A stretch of DNA of 64,000 bases from Salvator merianae (taxonomy: Eukaryota; Chordata; Lepidosauria; Squamata; Teiidae), in NCBI GenBank assembly GCA_003586115.2, contig QVOM02000103.1:372001-436000 (forward strand). The letters are read 5' to 3'. Positions 10,801 through 20,698 of the stretch are shown here, in pieces. The notes beneath the pieces were generated by a model. It worked only from the letters and a program-made list of their open reading frames with translations. It ran no database searches and had not been told where the DNA came from. Numbering within the stretch: position 1 is the stretch's first letter; each line of letters begins with the position of its first letter. The position numbers and the translations under genes are program-made.

Positions 10801-11308
10801 CTTTTCCTTCTCCTCAGGGGTTTCTAATTTGACCTCTTATAGAAAATGGCTGAGCACAATAACTCATCAGCGACTTGTCATGCCTTTTAATTTTCTCCTG
10901 CCCTGTGGCACTGATTAGGGCAGGTTCCTCCCATTTCCCAATAGATCCCCATCAGTGGATGATAACTCTAATTCATGGGTTAATTTATATGTGGTAAGAC
11001 TTCCCCTAATAGATAACACAAGCAAATATTAATTTACAAAAGAACTATCAGTTTTAACAGTACATTAACAATTCTTCCCTATCTAATCTCCCTTATTCAC
11101 ACTCTCACATTTTCTCATATGCTTCTTAACCCATTTCTGTTTTAACACAATAACAATGTCTAGACAAATAGCAATTCTAATCTAAACATTTCTTCTTCTG
11201 CTGGAGTTTGAACTGCTTGTTCTTCTCCTTTTTCCAGCCAGATTTAGCAAATAAAAAGTCTCAGTCCACCTCTTTTTCTCCCTCTGGAATTGTTTCATTA
11301 AACAGCAG

Positions 11309-11322
11309 CTTTTATATATTCA
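11309..11322 (-). promoter_or_regulatory. TATA-like box of the putative LTR
   Basis: AATATATAAAAGC on the minus strand, in the middle of the 747-bp block. Meaningful only if that block is an LTR. Confidence 0.3.
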
Positions 11323-11578
11323 AAACTGCTTATCTCAGTCAATTACTGTCAGAAGGAAATAAATCTCAGCACTTTTCTCTCAGTCCTCTTCTTCACACAC
11401 CAGCTCGGTCATTTCTGCTGTCTTTCCTGCTCTTTTCCACAAATCACCAGTTCTGTCATTGAAACTGCTGTCAACCATCAGAATCCCCCTCACCTTGATC
11501 CTTCCTCTTGGGTCTACATGTCAAACATTGTCCATTGTCTGTCACGGTCTCCTCCTCTTTCCTCCAGTCATCCTCTCC

Positions 11579-11605
11579 TTCTTCCTTCCTTCCTTCCTTC
11601 CTTTT
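11579..11605. repeat. (TTCC)n microsatellite
   Basis: About six TTCC units, slightly interrupted. Confidence 0.9.
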
Positions 11606-11749
11606 CCTCTCTTATATCCCTTTTCCATTGTGTTCCTTCTACAATCAGCATCACCTGTCCTTTTTCTCATTACTGATACAACAATTCCCTTACAGTGTGT
11701 TAAAGAAGACTGTAAAATATCAGCCAGCCCATCACATTCCTCTAAGCAC

Positions 11750-12041
11750 CGATTTACCCTACTCTGTCAGCGCGCATGCTGACAGAGTAGGGTGAATCAG
11801 GGAGCCAGCAGCGAGCGGAAGAGGAGAAAAACTCAATGCGAAAAAAAGACCTTCGCCGCGAAGGTCTTTCCTTCGCGTTGAGTTTTCTCCGTTTCCGATG
11901 GGTCCCGTCGCTGCGAAGATTTTCGCATCGGAAACGAAAAGCGCTCTTTTTGCGCCTCTCGTTTTCGAGCGAAAACGAAGCCCCGGTGCTTCGCAGGGCT
12001 GCAAAGCGAAGAAGGGAAATTGCCTTCGTGCACATCCCTAC
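11750..12041. mobile_element. Multi-hairpin CpG-rich element (hAT-like right end)
   Basis: CTAAGCACC stands on both sides (11742-11750 and 12041-12049), so this is an insertion with an 8-9 bp target duplication. It consists almost wholly of hairpins. The first has 21-bp arms 11751-11771/11778-11798 with one mismatch. The second has arms of about 33 bp, 11823-11856/11858-11890. The third is GTTTCCGATG/CATCGGAAAC, 11891-11935, around an inner TGCGAAG stem. The right end, in reverse, reads TAGGGATGTGCACGAAGG, the terminus of family G. The left end does not match it. Long open frames across it are by-products of CG-rich composition. Confidence 0.7.
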
Positions 12042-12049
12042 TAAGCACC

Positions 12050-13244
12050 CTTGTGGAGTGGCTGCAGTGTTCACCAGTGCTGCACTAAACCTTCCCAGTG
12101 TTCCCTTCACCAGTATCAGCACTGTTGGCTTAGTCCCTGCCTTGGAGTGCTTCTCCAGGCTTTCTGTCACTGGTGTTCCTGCAGACAACCCCACTGGGCA
12201 TTGTGAAAAGCTGGCTGCTAGATGGCCCTCTCGACCACACCTCAAACACAATCCCACATCTTTGCCAATCCTTCTCCTTAGCTGCCTACTTATTTGACTT
12301 CTTGAGAGAGGGGCAATGCCCATGAGGTGGGCTAGCAGACTTTGTCTCTGGTGGGCAAATTTGATATTCTTCTTTCTCTCCAATCAATTGGATCCACTTC
12401 AACTAGGTACCTGAATCTGCATGAATACGGGCCCATTCTAAAACATCTGGATCCAACCCATCCCCAAACTGTTGAATTTTGGTCACCAGACACTCTACTG
12501 GTGAGCTGTCTGAATTTGTCTACGTATCCTGATACCATTCTGCTCCCTTGTTTCAGGTGCTATAGCTTCTCCACCACTTCCACATGATAGAACGAGTCTT
12601 CAAATCCATTAAGCTCAGCATGAACACTTCAAGCAAAGTCAATTCAACCATTTGTGTGTGATGAAGATCTACAAGCCACTTCACCACCTCCCTCTTCGGC
12701 TGATTTGAGGCATGCTTCACTTTTGATTCCCCTGAAGGAAAACTCCATTCATAGTCATCCATACAGCCTGCTACTTGGGTGATGAAGTAAGGGAGCTTAT
12801 TCAGAATCCCATCAAATATTGCTTTGAGGTTCCAATCAGGGAGAGGGCGCCACCCCAGGTGCTCCTGCTGCCCTTGTCTTGCTTGGGATGGAGGCATAGC
12901 CAGTTGCCCCCGAGCAGCACCCTGGACCACCACACCATTGTCTTCCTCCATGGCCATCACAGCTCCTTCACCTCCTTGAGCTGCTGCTGCTGCACCATCC
13001 CCATGACCAGCTCCTAATGTCTGGGCTAGTCATTCTCTAAAAACACAATTGTGTCTTTTACCTCCTTCATTTCTTCCCGAAATGCTTTATACCCACTAGG
13101 GTGCCAATTCCTCACCCTCCTTCTTACTTCTTTGTAGGCCAGGGGTGCCATCCAGTCACACTCTCCATGTAGAGAGGGATCTAGCATCTGTCCACCAAAC
13201 GTTCTCCATGCTCCAAGAATTCCAGCCAAAGCCTTCCCATCCAA
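12050..13244 (-). pseudogene. Gypsy Gag remnant with broken zinc knuckle
   Basis: Gag is the structural protein that packages element RNA. Pieces lie in different frames: 13244-13026 (LAGILGAWRTFGG...), 12960-12553 (basic and W-rich, DWNLKAIFDGILNKL), 12538-12332 (SGYVDKFRQLTSRV, the conserved central Gag helix motif), and a C-terminal piece with a zinc knuckle at about 12248-12200. The knuckle reads CLRCGREGHLAAS with the last cysteine replaced by phenylalanine. Before the breaks it would have been roughly 350-400 residues, normal for the group. The C-terminal end is cut by the hairpin element at 12041. Confidence 0.75.
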
Positions 13245-13895
13245 ATACCATCAGCATGCAGAGATGTTTGCTTTCTATCACCCATAATCTGCTCAGCATC
13301 ACTGAAGTCATTATGTTGAGCCTTGCCTGGGTGTCAGTGGCCTCATGGCCTAGGTCCCAGTGGTTCCTTCTTCCACCTGGGCAGTCTCTTCTTGGTCCTT
13401 TTCAGTGCCATTGTCAGCTCCTGAATGCAAGTTGATATTTGGCTTTTGCAAGTTATGACACTCTGTCAGTTCCAGAAATAAAAAAATCCTTTGCAAAAAT
13501 AAGGATTTTTATTCAGAAGGACTTAGCAGGTTTAACAAAAAAAAATCTTTTTGTTTCCCCAAAGCCTGCTCAGATATAGCCTAAGCCCTCTCTCCCTTCC
13601 TTCACATCAAAACTCCTCTAAGTGCCACCCTTATCTCTTAAGCATAACAGTGCCACACGGCCATCTGGTATCCGTGAATTGTGTGCCTTAAAACTCAAGC
13701 AGGAGACATCTCAACTATACACCAAACATCCCCATGTCCCCCTCCCTCTTGCTATTACCCAGCATGTACAACTATCATGGCTGCACCTCCGTTACATAAA
13801 GCAAGGAAGATTATGAAATCTCAAGGTAGGAAAATAACATGGCAGAGACTAACAAGAGCTGGTACCTGCTGTCTCTCTTCTACTCCCCTCAGGCT
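13245..13895. other. Upstream flank of the gypsy element
   Basis: This should hold the gypsy leader and 5' LTR if they survive. A TTTTTATT stretch and several CT-rich tracts are present, but no TG...CA pair, primer-binding site or match to the other side was found. Confidence 0.4.
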
Positions 13896-14075
13896 AGATG
13901 GTTAACAGCTTTCTAGTGGTAGTTGGAAGAGGGTGGGGCCACTGCTATCAGCAAGATGGCAAAGCAACCCAGTCTGTGTCTCACCAGATGGTTCACTGCT
14001 TTTTGGTGGCAACTGGAGGAGGGAGGGGGCACTGCAGGGAGCAAGATGGCAGAGTTACCCAGCCTACTATCTCTG
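13896..14075. repeat. 90-bp tandem duplication, two diverged units
   Basis: Units start at 13896 and 13986, each with AGATGGTT. They share AGCAAGATGGCA, GTGGCAACTGGAGG or a close variant, and an ACCCAG word at equal spacing. Divergence is visible, so the duplication is not recent. Confidence 0.75.
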
Positions 14076-15060
14076 CCCCCCCCCCCAGTTTAGCTCCTGA
14101 AAGAAAGATACCATGCTGACTCTGATAGCTTTGCAAACTGGAATCAATCTTAAGGTGAAGAAAATACACTTGTTATGCTTGGAATAAAGATTTAAAGCTT
14201 CAATATTAAAACACTTTCATTTATTAAAATTTGACTGAGAGAAGCAAAATTACAGACATGGTGACTCAAAGGTATATTTCCGCCATCTAGCTAAATTTAT
14301 TAATGACTTTCCCTATAGCATTTGACCTGTAGCACAATATATGCTGAATATTCAGTAAATTAATGAGGTCATATAAACTCCTGGTGTGTGTGTTTAGTAG
14401 AAACTGGTAACTCTTTATTATGTGTAACCTATTCAAGAGACACGCTGGTTTCTTCATTTATTCAAAGAGCTTTTTTTGTCATTACCCACAAAGCACTGAG
14501 ATTGTAGAACAAAATGCACAATAAAGACTAGTGGTGACTTGGGCAGTGGAACTGACAGAGTGTTAAGGAGAGGAAAAGGGTCAAACAGATCCTTGTTTTT
14601 TTCTGGCCCTTGATTTTGTAGGTTTTGGCTCTTGGCTTCCTTCTCCTTTGCTCCCACTTTTGACTACTGTTATTATTGGACTATCTTTCTATTTTTAACT
14701 CAGCTTGTATATGATCTTTAGTTGTCAACCTAACGCTGTAAAGACTTCCCCTTGAGGAGACCTTTGCTCTTTTGCTGTTGCCAATTGCAAGTTTTCTGTC
14801 CTTCTTCTACTGCCTTCAGACTTGCCCAGTTTTATCTTGTGTGCTTTGAACGGCCAAATTGCCTCTACTTCTCTGCTGGCACTGCTGCTTGAAGCTTACT
14901 TTCTATTGCCCTGTTGCACCTCGTGTTCTTCACTCCCAATGTTCCTGTCACCGTCCTGCCTCTAATGTCCCTGCTGAAGTTCTGGTCCAGTTTTTAGGTC
15001 TTCAAGCAATGTCCTGTCTGCAAAGTGAACCACAGTCCTGGCTACAAGGTGTCCTTCAAC
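14076..15060. other. Unassigned DNA
   Basis: A poly-C run lies near 14078-14090. The rest shows no recognised gene or repeat. Confidence 0.45.
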
Positions 15061-15063
15061 AGT

Positions 15064-15660
15064 GGGCCTGTTCGCACTGCAGCGGTAGACCGTTCTTAAG
15101 CACTAGCTGGAACGGAGCTTTTGCACTGCCGCGGGCGCGCGCCTCACCCGATCCCAACCACTTCGTACCCAATTCGTACCTGATCCTGGGTAAGGCAAGA
15201 CAAGTAAAAGCTTGTCTTCATTCCAACCTGCGCAATGGAGCAAAGATCGGGCACGGTGCTTTCACACTCCCGTCCGTGTTTGAAATGGCGGCCGGACGTG
15301 GCTGGCACGACTGCGCATGCGTGGTACGAAGCTTCACACCCGGGATAGCCCTTTGGGCATGGCAGACTAGCTGCCGTTACGAAGCTGGCTAAGTAACGAG
15401 CCCTCTGGTTATGAAGCGGAGCTCGATGGTACGAAGTGGAGCTCAATGGTACGAAGCGGAGCTCGATGGTACGAAGTGGAGCTCGATGGTGCGGAGTGCG
15501 GTACGGAACTAGCGGCTGCCATTTGCACTGTTCCCTCTGCTGGTCGGCTTCGGGTCCGTTCCTCTGGCTGGGAGTGCGAAGGGCAGCCAGCGTTCTCCAA
15601 CCCCTCTGGTCCGAAGCCAACTACTGGGAACGGTCTACCGAGCTCAGTGCGAAAAGGCCC
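15064..15660. mobile_element. CpG-rich inverted-repeat element with 3-bp AGT duplication
   Basis: The ends are GGGCCTGTTCGCACTGCA and, in reverse, GGGCCTTTTCGCACTGAG. About 30 bases pair, including GGTAGACCGTTC with GAACGGTCTACC. AGT lies on both sides (15061-15063 and 15661-15663). The interior is very rich in CG and carries a 20-bp minisatellite. The 3-bp duplication and GGGCC tips suggest a PIF/Harbinger-like non-autonomous element, although that superfamily prefers TTA or TAA. Open frames of 158-177 codons here are compositional and lack any known motif. Confidence 0.6.
15413..15492. repeat. 20-bp minisatellite, four units
   Basis: Unit GAAGCGGAGCTCGATGGTAC, with G/A and C/T variants, starting at 15413, 15433, 15453 and 15473. 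It lies inside the CpG-rich element. Confidence 0.9.
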
Positions 15661-15847
15661 AGTGTCTCCTAACATTGCTTCCAGTCGCCAGTCACCAACC
15701 CAACTTTATTTGCCTCCTGACAATTTGCTTTCCAGTTCTGTTGTGCCACCTATGACCTGGCATTAACGCCCTAACATCTCAAGCTTGTCTCTACTGTAGC
15801 CCCACCCTTAGTTTAAAAAAATATATGTTTTTTACTTCCACATTAAT

Positions 15848-16078
15848 GGGCTTCATTCACAGGAAGCAAAATAAGTGTCTCAAAAGTACCTCAGAGACAG
15901 TAGCATGTGGCCCTTGTGTTTTCATTCTACCTCTAATGCACATTTTCTAACCTAGAATGTTCACTGGGAGAAGGACAAACTGGCTCGCGAACAATCCCAC
16001 CTCAAAAATATCTATAAGACATCTCTGAGTTGCTTGTTGTTTTGTTTTGTTTTGTTTTGACTACACTTGCTCACAGCC
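15848..16078. mobile_element. Family-E MITE copy
   Basis: The left end is GGGCTTCATTCACAGGAAGC. The right end, in reverse, is GGCTGTGAGCAAGTGTAG. Near both ends runs the family motif of an A-rich stretch followed by CTCAGAG. The right arm contains a (TTTTG)n run (16037-16059). Same layout as 49189 and 53340. Confidence 0.55.
16037..16059. repeat. (TTTTG)n microsatellite
   Basis: Four to five units, inside the A-rich arm of the family-E copy. Confidence 0.9.
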
Positions 16079-17430
16079 ATGGCTAAGAGTAATTTCCTTC
16101 TTACTCTTTTCATCCTGGATATGTGGTTCTCTTGCATAACTCCCAGGAATCAACCTAGAGAAGAAGAAAAAATCATAGCCTTAAGTTTCACATATACACA
16201 ACCCCTTGAATCCTTTAGGAAGGAAAGCTTTGATTCTGCCTTCTTGTACCTCCAGCCAAAAGGTCCAGGAGGGTTCTAGCTCCAGACTCAGTGACAGAAG
16301 AATAGAAGTTTATATTTTAATTCTTTTGGGGAGTGTGTGGGGGGTAATAGGTGTAAGACAGAGGTGTAGTTACTAAGGAAAATATATTTATGAAGTTGAT
16401 TTGCCCTAACAGTAGAAAAGAAACTAAATCCAGGGTTGTATTGCAAGGGAGAAGAGAGTGAAAGACATAATCCATAGATCAAACACTGGGGGTAAATGCA
16501 GGAAGACACCTAATTCTTGTATTTTTCCTCTCCTCCCTGCCCAGAGCAGAACCTTCCAATATATTTTGTTTTGTTGCCTGGTAGTTACCCAAACTCTGAC
16601 TCAAATGAGGAAAGGGTAAGGTGAAGGAATATGTCATTTCTGCAGGATGCTTGGGAGGAGAAGAAATTATAAAAGGTTGGAGGAGGCACATCAGTGTGCC
16701 TTCACATTGCCATAACAAGAGAGAGGGAGGGAGAGGGGAGGGGCGGAGGTAGGGATAAGGAGAGGGCGAGAAGGACATGCACAGACCTACCTATCACAAG
16801 GGGCATGATTTAGAGTGACATACAACAATACGAAAGGAACCCTTTGGAAAAGGCATCTCGTGGCTGCTTTTAAAGTAGTCTGAAAAGAGATGCCCTGGAA
16901 GGACTTTCGTCACACATTAAATGCAAATGAAGCATTTGCAGTCTAGCTTAACCAAAATTGGTCCTTTCTGTTCATGTAGATGACATCTGAAAGAGATACA
17001 GACAGGGACTAAAATGATTAAAAACTGCCCTCAGAAACACTGGACTGTTTGTTTGTCTATCACATTTATGGTTGGCTATTTTTTTCAAAGAGTTGAAGAA
17101 AGCAGAGATAATTTTCATTCTCTCCTTCCTATCCAACAATCCTGTGGGGCAGAAAAGGCTAAAAGACAGAGAGTAATCCTCAAGGTCATCCACCATACTT
17201 GATGGAGAAGTGAGGATCTGAAGCCTGATTCTCCATGTCCCTGACAACAGATTTTTTTCCCTGGATTACACTGGTTTTAAACAAGGCTTCTCTACCACAT
17301 TATGTAAGCTCATACAGCTTGGTTTTAGCAATAATTTGCAAATATGTAGCTTGATTTACAATATTTAAATCATCTAGCCTAACATGCTGATAAACAGAAC
17401 ATATAGAAAGCACAGGTATAGAATTTAAAC
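16079..17430. other. Mostly unassigned DNA with one imperfect hairpin
   Basis: At about 16815-16912 GAAAGGAACC...AAGGCATCTC faces GAGATGCCCTGGAAGGACTTTC, an imperfect palindrome of about 100 bp that may be a worn MITE. A G-rich purine tract lies at 16720-16770. No gene was seen. Confidence 0.4.
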
Positions 17431-17500
17431 CAAGGGTGCTCAAACTGCGGCCCCTCAGATTTTGCTGAACTATAACTCTTATCAAGTGTAGCCAGCCAAG
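17431..17500 (+). mobile_element. hAT-type MITE 5' fragment
   Basis: CAAGGGTGCTCAAACTGCGG, then CCCTCAGATTTTGCTGAACTATAACTCTTATCA. This is a worn form of a widespread reptile repeat that starts CAGGGGTGGCCAAAC and continues with an ACTACAA-TTCCCAT block. Identification is from memory of that pattern. Confidence 0.5.
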
Positions 17501-18075
17501 TCTGTTCCTCTTACTCACAATTGTAAGCGATGAGGGGAAAATACCATTTGCTCTGTCTCTACAGCATTTTGCTACTTGCAAAAGCTTGCCAGTATAATTT
17601 ATGTTGGCCTTCAATTTCCATTTCCTTCCCTGCAAGATAACATAAAGATCAGCTGTGCCCTGCTGTGATAATTCACGTAGATCATGAGAATTTGATAGAC
17701 ATGACAACAGAAATAACCTTCAGATTGTTATTCCTCTATACTAGCTACAGAGGGGGAGAGAGAGACCTCTGTGCCAGAGTGCCTGAGGTGAGAGTTCTAA
17801 AAAGCACTCGCCTGCAAATACAGAGTTCACAGAGTAAAACGTCTTATCATGACCACCTCCTGGTGTAAAGCCAGAGATTAATGATGGGGACGGGGATGCT
17901 CTCCGTTATTGACAGAGCTGTATCACTGGAATGACAGCATGAAACAGGTATGCAACACCTGTGAGAGCACAGCAATCTGAAGAAAGGGATTTTTGAAGCA
18001 AGTTATTGTAAAGCTCAGAGGCTTCTTGAAATGGAACGCTGAAACAACTTGGAGATCTGCAAAATAAGCCACTAA
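17501..18075. other. Unassigned DNA
   Basis: No gene or repeat terminus recognised. Confidence 0.45.
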
Positions 18076-18340
18076 TAGAGACGTGCAAACTTTTTTTCTG
18101 GTTCAGTTTGATTCAAACCAAACTATATGAACTGCAGACATGTTTGCATCGAATTTTTGAATGGCTTGAATGCATTCGCAGTTCATTTCAAAAGTTTGAA
18201 GAATGGTTCTACAAGGAAGCAATGGAGCCCCACAAACAACGAATGCTGCAGAAAAAAATAAAACAACTGGCAGCTTCCTGCTACTTCTGCACCACCTGGT
18301 CCACATGGGACCTCCCAACAGGGCTTCTCACCTCACACTG
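18076..18340. mobile_element. Left part of a hAT element (TAGAGACGTGCAAAC end)
   Basis: The start TAGAGACGTGCAAAC resembles the TAGGGATGTGCAC terminus of family G. It is followed by TTTGATTC and TTCAAA words facing each other. It may be the left end of the hAT whose transposase remains at 18709-20698, or a separate family-G copy. The matching right end was not found. Confidence 0.4.
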
Positions 18341-18354
18341 GGCTGTCCACAAAT

Positions 18355-18660
18355 AACAAAGGCTGTGACTGCTACTAGAATTGTCTATGCACAAAAATGG
18401 AAAGGGGATAAAATACCTACGGTAGATGATTAGGTGATTAAAATGATGATCTCAATGAGATCAACAAATTGACTTATTGAGAAATAAGATGGTGGATAAG
18501 GTTTTTAAAAACTGGAAACCGTTCATTAACTTTCTACAAAAATTAGAGAATGAACTTGTTATTGCTAGATTTGAAGAAGAAAGAAGACACGTTAGAAGAA
18601 GAAAAACCAGGAGGGACAAGAAACAAGAAATCTAGAAGAAACTTTTGAAGTGCTGCAGGA
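18355..18660 (+). mobile_element. L1 LINE 3' fragment
   Basis: The translation starts AQKWKGDKIPTVDDW, the pattern near the C-terminus of L1 ORF2 (WK..IPT..EW). It is followed after breaks by a KTGNRSL/WKPFINFLQ-like stretch in another frame. The stretch 18510-18655 matches the L1 tail at 24838-24985. It lies between the putative left end of a hAT and the hAT transposase ruin, so it may be nested. Confidence 0.65.
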
Positions 18661-18708
18661 TAGGAATAGAGTCACCCATGGCCTGGTCATTCATCCACCA
18701 AAGACACC

Positions 18709-20698
18709 TCAGGAAAGTGCAGCAGGAGTAGGTCGGGCTTTAAGAAGACAAACTGCTTCACAAGCCGAGTGATGAGATGTCACCATGTCACCAGCATGGA
18801 GAATGCCCTCTTGGTCTGCACAGTGGAACAGAAAGGTACTTCCAGGCAACGGCTTCCAAATCTGGCCAGATTGGTGGCACTTTGCCCAAAACTCAGATGG
18901 CACCATGTCCTTATCTCCCACTGTTCCCTCTAGATACTGCAGAACAGACAGCTCAGCAATATCGAGGGTAGTTGGCTGCCACCATTTCGTGGACAAGTCA
19001 CTGAAGTCAAAAATTTAAAACTCCATGTTGGATAGTGCCAACTCACAACACACCTCATGACTTTCCTCAGAAACTGTGTTGCTATCTCTAGCCACAGGGA
19101 AACTTCTGCCACTGGAAGCAGGTGCTCTGATCCCTGACGTCTGGTGCAATCTCTCTGTCTGAACTCTCCTAGCTGCATGAACCAACCACTCTCTCCTCCA
19201 AGGCAGCTCATCAGTGGGGATAGCTCATTCCTTCACCCTTGGGTCAAAGAGCTTGCCAAAATGGCCACAGACTTATTTCTGAAGGGCTCAATCAGCCTCC
19301 TCTCAACTCCAGCCTGCAGCTGACCTGCCAAGGCCTGGCCAGCCTCAGTGCACAGCTGTGGCTGAAGCCTGCCAAGGTGTTGGGCAAGGCAACCAAGCTT
19401 GGCAGAAATGTGCTCAGCATCACTTTCTCGCCACTCATTTTCCTCCATCAGCTGATTGAAGAATCTGAGTGTCTTGACAGCATCCATGATGGTGTGCCAA
19501 TCCTCTTGGGACAGACTGTACTCCTCCACATTCTTCATCATAGCCAGCATGTGAAGGGCAGTCGCTTGGTCCAACAGGCACTGGAGCAAGATATAGGTGA
19601 AGTTCCATTGGGTGGAAACATATATGGGGATCAGATGTTCTGGCACATGCTTTTCCTCTTGGGCCTGGTGGAGCAGCATCCATGCACTACTGTTCCATTG
19701 AAAATGGGAAGCCATTCCCATTCCCACTCTCCACAAGGGCTCCTATAGAAATGGCAGAAAGATCAGTCAGTACCACAATCCTGGACAAGGTCCAGAGAGT
19801 TCAAGGACATTCATAATGACCAGGTGGAGAGTAAGAGACATACAAGTGATGTTCACAAACCCCACCAGGCTAGCTGCCTTTGCTATATTCTTCCTGTTGT
19901 CAGTAACCAGCAAGCCACAGATAAGAGTCAGGTCCTGGCTCAACTAACCCCTCATGGGACAGTCATTGGCTTCTAACAGGTGTTTAGCTGTGTGGGTGGT
20001 ATCAAGATCATCTATGTACAGCAACGCCCAAAGGGGCTTCAATGCTGGAGAGGTAGCTTGAGAACCAACACCAGCACTGGCTGAAACTCCACCCTCTCTC
20101 TCCTCCCCCCACCAGTGCTCAGTGAGGGAGAGGAAAAAGCTATGCAGTCTGCTGCTCCTGGTCCACAGTTCAGCAATGAAATGCATAACTGAACAGGGAT
20201 GGATGACAGTGTGTGATAGCTGTTCCTGCATCACCTCTCTGCATGCATTGTACAAGGAAGGCACCATGCTCCTGCTGAACATGGTGCATGAGGGTATCTT
20301 ATAGTCAGGGTAAACAGATGGAGCAGCTGGCAGAAGCTGACATTCTCCACCACAGACAGTGGCTGATTGTCAAGGGCAATCAGCTCTGTGATGATTCAGG
20401 CAATGAGAGATTGACCTCAATAGTCACCCCACTTGCACCTCAACTTCTGCAACCACTGCTCAGGTAAGTGGGTCTGCCGGGTGGCAGACAAAACACTGGT
20501 AGGGCTACTCCCTGGCATGGCAGCCCTACTGCTAACAGCAGGGGGAAAGACACCAGGGTGCTGACTCTTCAGATGGCTCCACAGTGCTATGGTACCAAGA
20601 TGCCTGACATTCTGCCCCCTGCCGACCCATGCCTTACAGTGGTTGCAGGCAGCATAGTTTGGAGCATCAGGGCAGAGCTCAAAATGCCTCCATGCCAT
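18709..20698 (-). pseudogene. hAT transposase pseudogene with BED finger (ZBED-like)
   Basis: A cut-and-paste transposase whose domains lie in order on the minus strand. The BED zinc finger is at 20698-20550, with C18, C21, H42 and H47 of that piece and the motif HLGTIALWSHLKSQH. The RNase-H-like core begins near 20200 (VMHFIAELWTRS, FFLSLTEHWW, LDTTHTAKHLLEA). Then come LLVTDN at about 19915-19897, STQWNFTYILLQCLLDQ (19620-19560), an alpha-helical insert with SQEDWHTIMDAVKTLRFFNQL, and the hATC dimerisation domain at 18996-18709 (a tryptophan pair, QYLEGT, GDMVTSHHSA). Several frameshifts separate the pieces, so it is neither an active transposase nor an obvious domesticated ZBED gene. Total length is close to the usual 600-650 residues. 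Confidence 0.85.

Larger units (their letters stand above)
10990..11736 (-). mobile_element. Probable solo LTR inserted between gypsy Gag and protease
   Basis: Read in reverse, the block begins TGTGATGGGCTGG and ends GTCTTACCACA, so it has TGTG...CACA tips. It carries an AATATATAAAAGC TATA-like box at about 11309-11322. It contains no gene and interrupts the gypsy coding order. The flanks (TTATA and TTCCT) do not give a clean target duplication, so LTR status is likely but not proven. A (TTCC)n tract lies inside. Confidence 0.45.
8884..13244 (-). mobile_element. Degenerate Ty3/gypsy (chromovirus-like) element, internally deleted and interrupted
   Basis: Read leftwards the order is Gag, protease, start of reverse transcriptase, RNase H and integrase, the Ty3/gypsy order with integrase last. 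Every domain carries stops or frameshifts. The core of reverse transcriptase is missing at about 10205. Between Gag and protease lie two foreign insertions (11750-12041 and 10990-11736). I could not find the element's own LTRs outside 8884-13244. Low similarity to the intact consensus I remember from vertebrate Sushi-like elements suggests an old insertion. The sub-clade is inferred. Confidence 0.85.

Noticed and set aside
10990..11736. The block as the gypsy element's own LTR
   Set aside because: It lies between Gag and protease, not outside the coding region, so it must be a separate insertion or unexplained internal sequence.
11754..12383. 209-codon minus-strand open frame and a 153-codon plus-strand frame at 11836-12297
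   Set aside because: They run across the hairpin element, whose CG-rich arms lack stops on both strands. Only the Gag zinc-knuckle part of the first has biological meaning.
2301..15492. CRISPR-like array from the 20- and 21-bp repeats
   Set aside because: The units are contiguous with no spacers and lie in transposons of a vertebrate genome.
14859..15620. 177- and 158-codon frames on opposite strands
   Set aside because: They lie across the boundary and interior of the CpG-rich element and its minisatellite. No domain, and the repeats are visible in the peptide.
19239..19748. 169-codon plus-strand frame
   Set aside because: It is the exact antisense of the best-preserved part of the hAT transposase.
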